Assembly (NCBI RefSeq): GCF_032921865.1
Contig: NZ_CP136684.1
Coordinates: 4,254,501-4,318,500, forward strand
Origin: Thalassospira lucentensis
Lineage (GTDB): Bacteria > Pseudomonadota > Alphaproteobacteria > Rhodospirillales > Thalassospiraceae
Length of the DNA: 64,000 nucleotides
Reading direction: 5' to 3'
Shown here in pieces: positions 1-8,809 of this stretch. How positions within the stretch are numbered: position 1 is the first letter of the stretch; each line of letters begins with the position of its first letter. Made by a program: the position numbers and the translations under genes. Below the pieces are notes generated by a model, which saw only the letters and a list, made by a program, of their open reading frames with translations, was not told the origin of the DNA and ran no database searches.

Positions 1-23
1 ATAGCTGGGAAATCATGGAATAA
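1..23 (+). CDS. possible 3' tail of a gene entering from the left
   Basis: One frame reads Ser-Trp-Glu-Ile-Met-Glu and stops at TAA 21-23. A rho-independent terminator on the same strand follows 25 bases later, which suggests a plus-strand gene ends here. Six codons are too few to identify the product, and the reading could be chance. Confidence 0.3.
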
Positions 24-47
24 GTGCCTGATTTGCCGGCCTGCTTT

Positions 48-75
48 AAAGCGGTCCGTTTCGGGCCGCTTTTTT
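48..75 (+). terminator. rho-independent terminator
   Basis: A nine-base-pair stem (AGCGGTCCG / CGGGCCGCT, one G-U pair) with a TTT loop is followed by a run of six T. It would end transcription from a plus-strand gene lying mostly outside the window. Confidence 0.75.
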
Positions 76-154
76 GTTAGTCGCGTCATAATCCAGCCTG
101 AGTTAGAGTTTATCGGACAAGCCTGCAAACAGAAATGATGGAAGGAAGCATCCC

Positions 155-1459
155 ATGTCCGTAAACGGCTTTGTGCGTTCGACACTTGTCGCGGTTACCC
201 TTCCGGCGACCCTCGCACTTTCGGGATGCTTTTTTGAAGATCCGCAACATGATCCATCCGGTCTTGCCATCGCCGCACCAGCGACGAATGAACCGTTTGA
301 CGATTACGTCAAAAAAACCAGCGAACAGCTTCGCTCGGCCCTGAAATCCAAACGCTTTGATCAGGAAGCCGCCCCATTTGGTCAATACAACCTCGATCAG
401 GTGGTCGCAATGCGAGCCCCCTTTGCCACAGGTCCGGACAAGGCTGCCTGCGATGCCGCCGGAAACGATACGGCACACGGCAGGGATGTTGGGTTCCTGA
501 TGGTGCACGGCCTGACAGACAGTCCGTTTCTAATGACCGATATCCGCGATACGCTAACATCCAAATTCCCATGCGCAACCTTCCATGGCGTCCTGCTTCC
601 GGGGCATGGCACCGTGCCAGGTGATCTTTTGGACGTAACCTACGAGGAATGGATCGAAACGGTTCGCTACGGCATGGATGGCTTCACCGATGGTACCGAT
701 CATATCATCACCATCGGCTATTCGATGGGGGCAGCCCTGATCGGACGGGAATTTGATGCTCGCCGCCGCGATCCGCGCATGACGGCAATGGTTTTGCTAT
801 CTCCCGGTTTTTCGGCCAAAAGCGATCAGGCTTGGCTGACACCCTATGCCCGTTATGTCCAAAGCTGGGTTGGACAGGGTGAAAATAGCGATGCCGCCAA
901 ATACGGCTCGATGGCAATGAATGCTGCCGCCGAGTTCCACCTCCTGACAGAACCCTATCGCAATGGCACCATGGATGCGTTCGATATTCCCGTCTTCATG
1001 GTCGTCAGTTCAGATGACCGAACAGTTGATCCCTTACTGGCCGCAAATTTCTTCTGCAGCAAGGTGACAAACAACAACAAACGCCTGATCTGGTATCAGG
1101 GCGAAGAACACCTGATTGACGAACATCCGTTGTGCGACGGTGTCGACATTGTCAAATCTGCCGATCCGGACTGGCGTACCCTGAACCACGCCCATACCGC
1201 GATTACCATGCGCCCTGAAAATCCACATTACGGCATGGATGGCGTCATCCGTCGTTGCGATCATTACGACGAACAAAGCCCCAACAGCAAATGCCAAACC
1301 AGCAGCGATGCCGTTTACGGCGAACTCAATCTGGCGGAATCCGCATCACCGGGCAGCCTGCGACGCGGCACCTTCAACCCGGACTTCGTCAGCATGCTTG
1401 ATAAGATGACCCATTTCATTGAAGTGTCACTGGAAGTCCCCGGAAAGACCGCAAATTGA
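155..1459 (+). CDS. alpha/beta-hydrolase lipoprotein
   Basis: The product is a 434-residue lipoprotein with an alpha/beta-hydrolase fold, probably a membrane-anchored esterase facing the periplasm. The N-terminal hydrophobic signal ends in a lipobox LSGC, with Cys25 as the lipidated residue. The oxyanion region VHGL is near residues 117-120 and the nucleophile elbow GYSMG places Ser190. A plausible acid lies in SSDD near 287 and a histidine in EEHL further on, so the triad looks complete. The start has a GGAAGG ribosome site. A second alpha/beta hydrolase follows after 50 bases in the same direction, so the two may be co-transcribed. The substrate cannot be read from the sequence. Confidence 0.85.
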   Translation: MSVNGFVRSTLVAVTLPATLALSGCFFEDPQHDPSGLAIAAPATNEPFDDYVKKTSEQLRSALKSKRFDQEAAPFGQYNLDQVVAMRAPFATGPDKAACDAAGNDTAHGRDVGFLMVHGLTDSPFLMTDIRDTLTSKFPCATFHGVLLPGHGTVPGDLLDVTYEEWIETVRYGMDGFTDGTDHIITIGYSMGAALIGREFDARRRDPRMTAMVLLSPGFSAKSDQAWLTPYARYVQSWVGQGENSDAAKYGSMAMNAAAEFHLLTEPYRNGTMDAFDIPVFMVVSSDDRTVDPLLAANFFCSKVTNNNKRLIWYQGEEHLIDEHPLCDGVDIVKSADPDWRTLNHAHTAITMRPENPHYGMDGVIRRCDHYDEQSPNSKCQTSSDAVYGELNLAESASPGSLRRGTFNPDFVSMLDKMTHFIEVSLEVPGKTAN

Positions 1460-1509
1460 TGAACAATGCTGATCGCCCTCCGACCACCGGATAAGAAGCT
1501 CGCGAAGAC

Positions 1510-2451
1510 ATGACATTTGCCATTGATCGTTTTACCGGACAAAGCGGCCTGACATTGCGTTATGCCCTGTATTCCCCCGAAAATGCCCTTGGTAATGTCC
1601 TGATCCTTCAGGGACGCGGTGAATTTATCGAACGATATGATGAAACTGCGCGCGAACTTGCCGAACGCGGGCTTGGATGCGTCACATTTGATTTTCGCGG
1701 TCAGGGCGGATCGACCCGCGAAGTGACGGAAAGCCATATGGGTTATGTTGGTGATGTCGGACATTATGTCGAAGACACCCATGATGTGCTCCGGCATCTG
1801 GCCAATCAGCACAATACCCGCTGTGATCTGCTTCTAACTCATTCGACCGGTGGGTTGGTCGGTATGCATATGTTGCTTGAAAAACCGGACCTGTTTGGCA
1901 GTGCCGTCATGATTGCCCCGTTCTTCGGGCTTGGCGGTCCGGACTGGATTGCGCTTGCTGCACAGTTTCTGTCAGCCGGCCTTTGCCGATACGGGTTCAA
2001 TAAACAGTTCCTGCCGGGGCAAAAGCTGCTTTCGCCATTACACCCCTTTGCCGATGACAATCTGCTGACATCGGATCGTGCGCGCTATGAACGCAACGTC
2101 ACCTGTTTGCAGGACAATCCCGATCTGGTGGTTGGCGGGGTATCAGCAGGTTGGCTTGATGCCTGCTTCCGGGCTCAGGCGGAATTGTCACGTCGCGTGG
2201 TGCCTGAGAATGATTTTGCGGCTGCCCCCCTGCCCCCGATTACAATGGTCCTATCAGGAAACGATCAGGTGGTCAGCAACCGCGCCACACAGGAACTGTT
2301 TGGTGATCATCCATCCGTCACCATGGTCGAAATCCCTGAATCCCGCCACGAAATCCTTCAGGAAAGCGATCATTTCCGCACCCTTTTCTGGCAGGCGTTC
2401 GACCAGCATCTGGCAAATCACCACCACAACTGGACCCTGCCCGGTTTCTGA
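1510..2451 (+). CDS. alpha/beta hydrolase, lysophospholipase-like
   Basis: A 313-residue cytosolic alpha/beta hydrolase of the serine aminopeptidase/monoglyceride lipase type (Hydrolase_4). The family signature DFRGQGGS lies near residues 61-68, and the nucleophile elbow THSTG puts Ser112 in the catalytic position. A conserved Asp (SGNDQVV) and the late His (ESRHE) complete the expected triad. No signal peptide is visible. It lies 50 bases after the lipoprotein hydrolase and may share its transcript. The family acts on acylglycerols or lysophospholipids, but the actual substrate is unknown. Confidence 0.8.
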   Translation: MTFAIDRFTGQSGLTLRYALYSPENALGNVLILQGRGEFIERYDETARELAERGLGCVTFDFRGQGGSTREVTESHMGYVGDVGHYVEDTHDVLRHLANQHNTRCDLLLTHSTGGLVGMHMLLEKPDLFGSAVMIAPFFGLGGPDWIALAAQFLSAGLCRYGFNKQFLPGQKLLSPLHPFADDNLLTSDRARYERNVTCLQDNPDLVVGGVSAGWLDACFRAQAELSRRVVPENDFAAAPLPPITMVLSGNDQVVSNRATQELFGDHPSVTMVEIPESRHEILQESDHFRTLFWQAFDQHLANHHHNWTLPGF

Positions 2452-2467
2452 TAGGTAATGTTCGTCC

Positions 2468-3406
2468 TCATACCGCCTGCAATATCCCCTTTTCAAACCG
2501 GTCCCGCCGAAACCGGCTCGGCGGCATGCCACGATGACGGGAAAATTGCCGATTGAAATGCGACAGGTTCTGGAAACCGGCTTCCTCCGCCACCCGATAG
2601 ATCGGAAGGTCCGAAGACAGCAGCAGCGATACCGCCCGCCCGAGCCGCAACCCCATCAGATAATCCTGAACGCTTGATCCTGTATGGCGTTTAAAAAACC
2701 GGCGCAGTGTCCGTTCGCTCATGCCGGTCTGATGGGCTATTTCGGCGCTGCCAATCTGCTCAACATAGTGCGAATGCAAAATATCCAGAACCCGGCCAAG
2801 CCGGGTTGCCTCGTGATAATCGGGCACCGTTGCATCAAACCGCTCAGACGCCAGCGGTATCCGTTCCCGCGCATCCAGCAAAACCCGTAATACCTCTATC
2901 AGCAACAATAAGCGGTCGGCCGGATCGCCGGCATCAAACCGGGGCGTAAAGGCTGCAACCTTTCGCGCGGTCAGGGCATCGAACTTCACCCCCCGCCTCG
3001 CATCTGTCAGGGCAGGTCGCAAACGCGCAAATTCCGGCATCGTTGCACAAACATTATTGATCCAATCGGCCGTAAACCAGAACACAAAGGCCTGATGTGG
3101 CCGTTCGCCCGGCTTTGCCTGCAAATCAAGATCATAGGCCCCCATGTCGATTTTCCCGGCTGCGGGCGGGGCGGCATTGTCCGAATGCCATGTATGTGGC
3201 AGGTTCGGGCCCAGCAACACCAGATCATCGTCACCGTAAGAACCGATATGATCCCCGACATAGCGTTGCCCCTCACTTCCAAGCGTCAGGGTCAGTTCAT
3301 ATTCCGGATGGAAATGCCACTCGAACGGGATCGCACGCAGGTTCCGATGCAAGCCACGCCATGACCGGTCCGGTGCAATTTTCACATGTTCGAACAGAAG
3401 CTTCAT
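2468..3406 (-). CDS. AraC-family transcriptional regulator
   Basis: A 312-residue regulator. The N-terminal half resembles an AraC-type cupin sensor (HFHPEYELTL near residues 32-41, then GPNLPHTWH near 87-95). The C-terminal quarter holds the double helix-turn-helix: first helix with SAEIAHQTGMSERTLRRFF, second ending in AEEAGFQNLSHFNRQFSRH. It is divergent from the phytanoyl-CoA dioxygenase-like gene, with 141 bases between the two starts, so that gene is its most likely target. The ligand is not evident. Confidence 0.85.
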   Translation of the reverse strand: MKLLFEHVKIAPDRSWRGLHRNLRAIPFEWHFHPEYELTLTLGSEGQRYVGDHIGSYGDDDLVLLGPNLPHTWHSDNAAPPAAGKIDMGAYDLDLQAKPGERPHQAFVFWFTADWINNVCATMPEFARLRPALTDARRGVKFDALTARKVAAFTPRFDAGDPADRLLLLIEVLRVLLDARERIPLASERFDATVPDYHEATRLGRVLDILHSHYVEQIGSAEIAHQTGMSERTLRRFFKRHTGSSVQDYLMGLRLGRAVSLLLSSDLPIYRVAEEAGFQNLSHFNRQFSRHRGMPPSRFRRDRFEKGILQAV

Positions 3407-3547
3407 TCAAGTGCCCGCTTATACGGCTATCTCAATCGATTAACTTGGCCAAATAGTATCAGATTATGTCCGCCCTGTCAGTGGGCTTAGTCATTGCCGC
3501 CCCCTAGAATGGTTCCAACATCATGAACCATGCGGGAGGAAACAATC

Positions 3548-4531
3548 ATGAGCATGCTGGCAAACGCGACCATGGCAACGATGGCCCCAATGGGCTCGAA
3601 TGCAAACAGACCTGGCAATGCCTCGGTCAAGGAAGTCACCGGTACGCAATTGCGTGACCTTGAAAAAACGCTGCCGCTGCGCGTACTGTCGGATGCTGAT
3701 TTCAAACACTGGCAGACCTATGGCTATGTTGTTGTAAAAAATGCCGTTCCGCAGGAACAGATCAAGGCCACTGTCGATTTCCTTTGGGAATTTCAGGAAA
3801 TGGACCAGAATGATCCGGCAAGCTGGTCCCGCCCGCAAATGCGCGATCATGCCATGACTGAACTGAACAATTCCGGCATGGTCGAAGCCTATCACCATCA
3901 AAGCATGTGGGATAACCGTCAGACACCGCGGGTTTATGATGCCTTTGTCGATATCTGGGATCGCACTGATCTTTGGGTATCGATCGATCGCGCCAATCTT
4001 AATACCCCCAATGTCGGCGCGCGTGCCTTTGACGGCTTCATTCACTGGGACGCCGATACCAGTCAGGATCCGTTGCCAATCAATGTGCAGGGGGTTTTAT
4101 CGCTGGTCGATACCAATGATGATATGGGCGGTTTCCAGTGCGTGCCCGACCTGTTTGCCAATTTTGCCGATTGGCTTGCCACCGCACCAAAGGATCGCGA
4201 TCCGTTCCGTCCGGACATTGCCAATATTCCCTATGAACCCAAACGCATCCCGATGCAGGCCGGTGACCTTCTGATTTTCAACAGTCTGCTGGCACATGGC
4301 ATCCGTGCCAACCGGTCTAACCAGACACGCATTGCGCAGTATATTTCGATGGCTCCGGCAACACCGGAAGAACAGGAACTTGTCGATTGGCGGACCAAAA
4401 GCTGGTCCGAACGCCTGCCAGCCCGCGGCCACGCCTTCCCCGGCGACCCGCGCAATTGGGAACAGACACGCTATGATCGCGCAAAACTGACCCCGCTTGG
4501 GGAAAAGCTTCTTGGCAAAACGCCTTGGTAA
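3548..4531 (+). CDS. phytanoyl-CoA dioxygenase (PhyH) family protein
   Basis: A 327-residue Fe(II)/2-oxoglutarate-dependent dioxygenase-like protein. The metal triad is visible as HWD near residues 172-174 and the distal His in LLAHGIRAN near 253; the following Arg is the expected 2-oxoglutarate anchor. The chosen ATG has the site GGGAGGAAAC; an in-frame ATG at 3530 lies within and upstream of this site and is unlikely. PhyH relatives hydroxylate acyl-CoAs, ectoine or many small metabolites, and nothing here names the substrate. It faces the AraC gene and ends in a strong bidirectional terminator. Confidence 0.8.
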   Translation: MSMLANATMATMAPMGSNANRPGNASVKEVTGTQLRDLEKTLPLRVLSDADFKHWQTYGYVVVKNAVPQEQIKATVDFLWEFQEMDQNDPASWSRPQMRDHAMTELNNSGMVEAYHHQSMWDNRQTPRVYDAFVDIWDRTDLWVSIDRANLNTPNVGARAFDGFIHWDADTSQDPLPINVQGVLSLVDTNDDMGGFQCVPDLFANFADWLATAPKDRDPFRPDIANIPYEPKRIPMQAGDLLIFNSLLAHGIRANRSNQTRIAQYISMAPATPEEQELVDWRTKSWSERLPARGHAFPGDPRNWEQTRYDRAKLTPLGEKLLGKTPW

Positions 4532-4536
4532 CAGAA

Positions 4537-4570
4537 CAAAAAACGCCCCGGATATCCGGGGCGTTTTTGC
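4537..4570. terminator. bidirectional rho-independent terminator
   Basis: An almost perfect palindrome, ACGCCCCGG / CCGGGGCGT with an ATAT loop, is flanked by A-rich sequence on the left and T-rich on the right. It separates the convergent dioxygenase and deaminase genes and can serve both strands. Confidence 0.85.
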
Positions 4571-4571
4571 A

Positions 4572-5555
4572 TCAGTTGGCGTCAAGTTTCGCGATGAGTG
4601 CGGCTTTTGTCTCCACATCGACAAACGCTGCTTCAAGGGCCGTACGTGTCACCCCCCGAAGTTCTTCCACGCTAAAGCCGAACACGTCTTTGGCCCGCTG
4701 ATATTCTTCGGCCAGTGTTGTATGGAAAAATGGCGGATCGTCGGAACCCAGCGTCACCTTGACCCCGGCATCGTAAAGCCTGCGCAACGGATGGGACGCG
4801 TAATCAGGATAGACCGACAGGGAAATGTTCGAACCCGGGCACACTTCCAAAACGATGCCGCGCTTTACCAGTTGTTCGACCAGTTTTGGATCTTCAATGG
4901 ATCGCACGCCATGTCCTATACGGGTGACCGGCAATTTGTCGATCGCATCCCAGACACTTTGCGGACCTTCGACCTCGCCTGCGTGGGTCGTACAGCCAAG
5001 CCCGGCGTCGGCGGCAATTTTAAAGGCCGGATAAAACGCTTCCTGCGAGAACATGCTTTCATTCCCGCCCATGCCAAACCCGACAATATAGGGATGACCG
5101 CAGGCAACGCTCTCAGTCGCCACACCGACTGCCTTTTCCGGGCCGATATGGCGTACGCAGGTCATGATGATCCGACCAACAATCCCGGTTTCCTTCTCGG
5201 CTCTGTCGATGCCCTCGGCAACGCCGTTCAAATGATCGTCAAATGAAATCCCGCATTCCTGCGCATGCGACGGCGAACAGAAGATTTCGACATAAAGTGT
5301 ACCGGCTTTGGCCTGTTCTGTCAGGTACCAGTGGGTCAGATCGGCATAATCCTTGCCAGTGCGAATGGCCGCACTCGCCTTGTCAAAACTCATCAGGAAT
5401 TCAGGAAAATTCGACCAGATATATCGATCCTGATCGTCATAAATCCCGTCCGGAAGGATGATTGCATTCCGGGTGGCAAATTTCCGCACCAGTGCCGGCG
5501 TCAACGCGCCTTCCATATGCAGATGCAATTCGGCTTTGGGGATATGCTGTGTCAT
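4572..5555 (-). CDS. add: adenosine deaminase family protein
   Basis: A 327-residue amidohydrolase of the adenosine/adenine deaminase family. Metal and catalytic motifs are all present: HLHMEG near residues 11-16, THAGE near 191-195, IGHG near 213, and SDDPPFF near 270-276. The reaction would be hydrolytic deamination of adenosine (or adenine or a related purine) to release ammonia in purine salvage. Family members differ in substrate and the sequence alone does not separate adenosine from adenine. It stands alone between two oppositely paired or unrelated genes, with the convergent terminator at its 3' end. Confidence 0.8.
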   Translation of the reverse strand: MTQHIPKAELHLHMEGALTPALVRKFATRNAIILPDGIYDDQDRYIWSNFPEFLMSFDKASAAIRTGKDYADLTHWYLTEQAKAGTLYVEIFCSPSHAQECGISFDDHLNGVAEGIDRAEKETGIVGRIIMTCVRHIGPEKAVGVATESVACGHPYIVGFGMGGNESMFSQEAFYPAFKIAADAGLGCTTHAGEVEGPQSVWDAIDKLPVTRIGHGVRSIEDPKLVEQLVKRGIVLEVCPGSNISLSVYPDYASHPLRRLYDAGVKVTLGSDDPPFFHTTLAEEYQRAKDVFGFSVEELRGVTRTALEAAFVDVETKAALIAKLDAN

Positions 5556-5621
5556 TTATGGGCGCTCCAGATCTTTTTATTTTCTTTCCTGATCCAGTTC
5601 TAACCTGAACAGGTTAGCCGG

Positions 5622-7391
5622 TCACGCCACAACCGTTCTTCCCTGTGATTTTTTCCCGACCGATTTATCATCCACTGCCAAGTCCGCAAGCGGCCCGATA
5701 TAGCGAGAAAATCGCTGCCATTTACCGACTGCATCCCGATTGATTGGACGGCGCACTTGGGTCATGCTGGCAGTGCGGGCTGCCTTTTCCTCGCGATAGA
5801 ATTCAAGACATTCCGGCCGCCAATCCAGTCCGCAATGCGCTAGATAGTCACGCGTCACCTGCTCCGGTTCAGCCACGAGGTCTTCGTAAGGCAGATCGAA
5901 CAATGTTCCGTTCCTGTCAGTTTCAAACAGAACAGACATCAGTTTTTCATAAGCACGGTAATAATCCGCCAGATCACCAAGATCATCGGCGTAGCGCATC
6001 GGGATGGCAAAGGGCGTGGTATAAAGCGACAGGCAGGTCGCCAGCGGATGGCGATGGGTATGTAATATTGGCGCTTCAGGGAATACCCGCCGGATCAAAC
6101 CGACCCGCAGGAAATTGGCTGGTGTCTTGTTGGTTACAAATCTCACGTTCGGATCATAGGCATTCAGTGCCGCAAGATAACGTTTGCGAATCTCGCCAAT
6201 CATTTTGCCATCAAGGCGTTCCATCTGCTCCGAGATTTTACCCGTTCCCGTGACATCGACAACGATCTTGGAAAAATCGGCAATCTCTCCTGCTGCGAAA
6301 ACATCGGGATGGGCTCCCAATATACGCTCGCTAAGTGTCGTTCCCGAACGTGGCAGACCAACGATAAAGATCGGCCTAGGACCAGTTTCCGCCATTGTGA
6401 CTGCGGATATGCCCCCCTCTCCATCCTCCCACTTGGCTTCGGCCTTCACCAATTCACCGATGCGCTCCATTTCAGCCAGTTCCAGTGGCATATCAATCGG
6501 AGATACCTGGCGGTTTGCCACATGCCCGCGGCGATACCAGTCAAAGGCGGTTTCCATATTGTTTTCGGCCTCGGCCATACGTGCCAACGCAAAGCATGCC
6601 TGATAAACCTCACGCGCGGGGGCGTCATCCGAAAATGCGATCTTTGACAATGTATCGGTTGCCCCGGTCGGCATGGCTTCCGGACGCAAAAAAGCAATAT
6701 GCAGATAGGGTTGTGCACCAACATCGTTATAATCATCGATAAGCCTGATGCATGCAGTTATTGCACGGTCCACCATCCCCGAAAGGGCAAGAACAGATGC
6801 CTGAAATATCCGTAACCCTTTGTCACCTGGCGCATCTGCAATCAGCTTGTCAAGCAGACCAAGAGCCTTTTGGGTCATCTCGCAATGCATGTAAACACGA
6901 AGCAGCAGCCTTTGAACCTCGGGCAATCTCGGATACCCGTGCGCAATCCCTTCCAGAAGCCCGATTGCACGGTCAATACTGGTAGAAACACTACGTCCTG
7001 AACCGAACCGCATTATTTCCTGACGGAAAAGAAGATCAGCCAGAATTTCCCTATAGGCCGGGTCCTTGGGTGCATTCCGATGCTTCTGTTCGACAATCTC
7101 GATTGACGCCTTAAAGTCACCAGAACGATCAGAGAAATGCAACAAATTCTGCGCTACCGGCCCGAAATAGCGATCACCGGGTTCCAGACTACGAAACAGG
7201 TGTCGCAACCTTTGACCTCCCCGCGCAAAATGCGATCCCTGCATTTCTGCAACCGCCGTCATAATATGGATTTCGGTCCGTTTGGGGTAGGTACGTACAA
7301 GCTTTGCGCCAATAAATGCAGCCTTGTCGAATTGACCTGCCGACATGGCTTTTTTCATTTCGGCCGCAATATCTTTTTGTACCTGAGCCAT
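5622..7391 (-). CDS. tetratricopeptide-repeat sulfotransferase
   Basis: A 589-residue protein with two parts. Residues 1-310 are helical and TPR-like. From about residue 340 a sulfotransferase domain begins with the PAPS 5'-phosphosulfate loop VGLPRSGTTLSERIL, followed by a HTHRHP region and PYEDLVAEPE typical of the family. It would transfer sulfate from PAPS to an unknown acceptor, perhaps a surface glycan or small molecule. The start codon has GGGGATG upstream. No glycan-synthesis genes lie nearby, so context does not point to the acceptor. Confidence 0.8.
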   Translation of the reverse strand: MAQVQKDIAAEMKKAMSAGQFDKAAFIGAKLVRTYPKRTEIHIMTAVAEMQGSHFARGGQRLRHLFRSLEPGDRYFGPVAQNLLHFSDRSGDFKASIEIVEQKHRNAPKDPAYREILADLLFRQEIMRFGSGRSVSTSIDRAIGLLEGIAHGYPRLPEVQRLLLRVYMHCEMTQKALGLLDKLIADAPGDKGLRIFQASVLALSGMVDRAITACIRLIDDYNDVGAQPYLHIAFLRPEAMPTGATDTLSKIAFSDDAPAREVYQACFALARMAEAENNMETAFDWYRRGHVANRQVSPIDMPLELAEMERIGELVKAEAKWEDGEGGISAVTMAETGPRPIFIVGLPRSGTTLSERILGAHPDVFAAGEIADFSKIVVDVTGTGKISEQMERLDGKMIGEIRKRYLAALNAYDPNVRFVTNKTPANFLRVGLIRRVFPEAPILHTHRHPLATCLSLYTTPFAIPMRYADDLGDLADYYRAYEKLMSVLFETDRNGTLFDLPYEDLVAEPEQVTRDYLAHCGLDWRPECLEFYREEKAARTASMTQVRRPINRDAVGKWQRFSRYIGPLADLAVDDKSVGKKSQGRTVVA

Positions 7392-7491
7392 CAGGACATC
7401 CCCAAACTAAAAGCGCGATATAAATGAGTTGAAGTCACTTATATTGCACAACATAGAGACAATTTGGAAACAGAACATTCAGTCAACAAAT

Positions 7492-8403
7492 TCAGGTTCG
7501 GGACGATGTCGTAACTGTGCGACGAAACATTCTGATCGACGCCAAAAGCGCACCACCGACGATCAAAAAGCAGCCGGCAATCACCGCCGGACTAGCATCG
7601 GCCTTGCCAAAGGCAATCAATAAAATCGTGCTGAGCAGCGGCGCACCATAGGACGCAACGCCAAGCGCCTGTATGTCGCCGTGCTTGGTCCCGTAATCCC
7701 AGACAAAAAACGCAGCCCCGACCGGGCCAAGCCCAAGTCCGACAATCGCAAGCCACTGCCCGGTATCAGGCATGACCCAGATTTCAGTCACGCCATGCGT
7801 TATGAACCCCAGCACCGCCGCCCCGGCGCAAAAACCGCAAACGGCTTCGACCGGAACATTGCGATAACGCCGGTTAAGCACCGAATAGCCCGACCACAGG
7901 ATGGAGCAAATCATCGCCGCCCCATAGCCAACGCCATAGGCCGGATCAAAATCAAAGCCCTGCCCTTTGGTCACCAGAACCGCAGCCCCGCAAAGTCCAA
8001 GAACCGCCCCGGCAATGTGATACCAATGCAATCTTTCGCCCGGCAAAAGGGCCGAAAGCAGCACAATGAAAAGCGGCCAGAGATAGGCAATCAGACTGGC
8101 TTCAACCGCAGGCGCATTGGCTAGGGCAACGAAATAGAAAAAATGATAGCCAAACAGCCCACCGACACCCAGTACCCAGGCACCAATCGGCTGTCTTAAT
8201 GCCCCGAAGGCCGAAAAACCACCGCGCGCAATCCAGATGAAACTGAAAATTGCCGCAACGGAAAAACAAAGACTGACCAGTTGAAAAGGCGGGATGGAGC
8301 CGACTTCTGTTGTGAACAAAGCCAACAGTGCCCAAAGCACAATCGCAATGCCCCCAATCATGGTGGCCTTCGTACGTTGATCAAGCAAAGTCATGGACGC
8401 CAT
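7492..8403 (-). CDS. DMT-family transporter (EamA, YddG-like)
   Basis: A roughly 303-residue inner-membrane protein with about ten hydrophobic segments arranged as two EamA repeats. The opening (GGIAIVLWALLALFT) and the first-repeat end (PLFIVLLSALLPGERL) resemble the YddG aromatic amino-acid exporter branch. It probably exports an amino acid or related metabolite. The ATG at 8403 is preferred over a TTG four codons upstream; the ribosome site is weak for either. It is downstream of the AtuA-like operon on the same strand but 88 bases away. Confidence 0.75.
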   Translation of the reverse strand: MASMTLLDQRTKATMIGGIAIVLWALLALFTTEVGSIPPFQLVSLCFSVAAIFSFIWIARGGFSAFGALRQPIGAWVLGVGGLFGYHFFYFVALANAPAVEASLIAYLWPLFIVLLSALLPGERLHWYHIAGAVLGLCGAAVLVTKGQGFDFDPAYGVGYGAAMICSILWSGYSVLNRRYRNVPVEAVCGFCAGAAVLGFITHGVTEIWVMPDTGQWLAIVGLGLGPVGAAFFVWDYGTKHGDIQALGVASYGAPLLSTILLIAFGKADASPAVIAGCFLIVGGALLASIRMFRRTVTTSSRT

Positions 8404-8503
8404 CCCGGAGTTCAACTAATCGCGGGGGAATGAAAGCACCCCATTGGGAAAACGTCTTTGCTCAAACTCCGGATTTATTGATCACAGGGCGGGAATGTCG
8501 CCC

Positions 8504-8809
8504 TTATTCAACGGACAAGGTCAGCATCAGGGAACTAAGGCATTTGCCATGCGGATCAAGCGACAGCGACCTTGTAACGCCACCGCCAAGGGCATCATGC
8601 ATGACAAAGTTCAGCGCCTGAATAGCGGGCAACTCATAGCGGATCACCTCACCCGCAACCAGCCCGGCAAAGTGCTGTTTGACGCGATCTGCGGTGACTT
8701 TTTCCAATATCTGCTCCCAATGCGATGGGTCGTAGGCTATCACGGAAATATTGGAAATATTGCCTTTATCACCGGTTCGGGAATGGGCGATATCGCGTAA
8801 CAACATCAT
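8504..8809 (-). CDS. AtuA-related small protein
   Basis: A 101-residue protein matching the C-terminal-like AtuA domain found either fused to, or directly after, DUF1446 proteins. Features are the N-terminal AHSRTGDKGN stretch and a later FVMHDALGGGVTRSL. Its start overlaps the stop of the upstream AtuA-like gene (TGATG), which implies translational coupling and that the two work as one enzyme or complex. GGAGG precedes the tandem ATGs. Its biochemical role is not established. Confidence 0.75.
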   Translation of the reverse strand: MMLLRDIAHSRTGDKGNISNISVIAYDPSHWEQILEKVTADRVKQHFAGLVAGEVIRYELPAIQALNFVMHDALGGGVTRSLSLDPHGKCLSSLMLTLSVE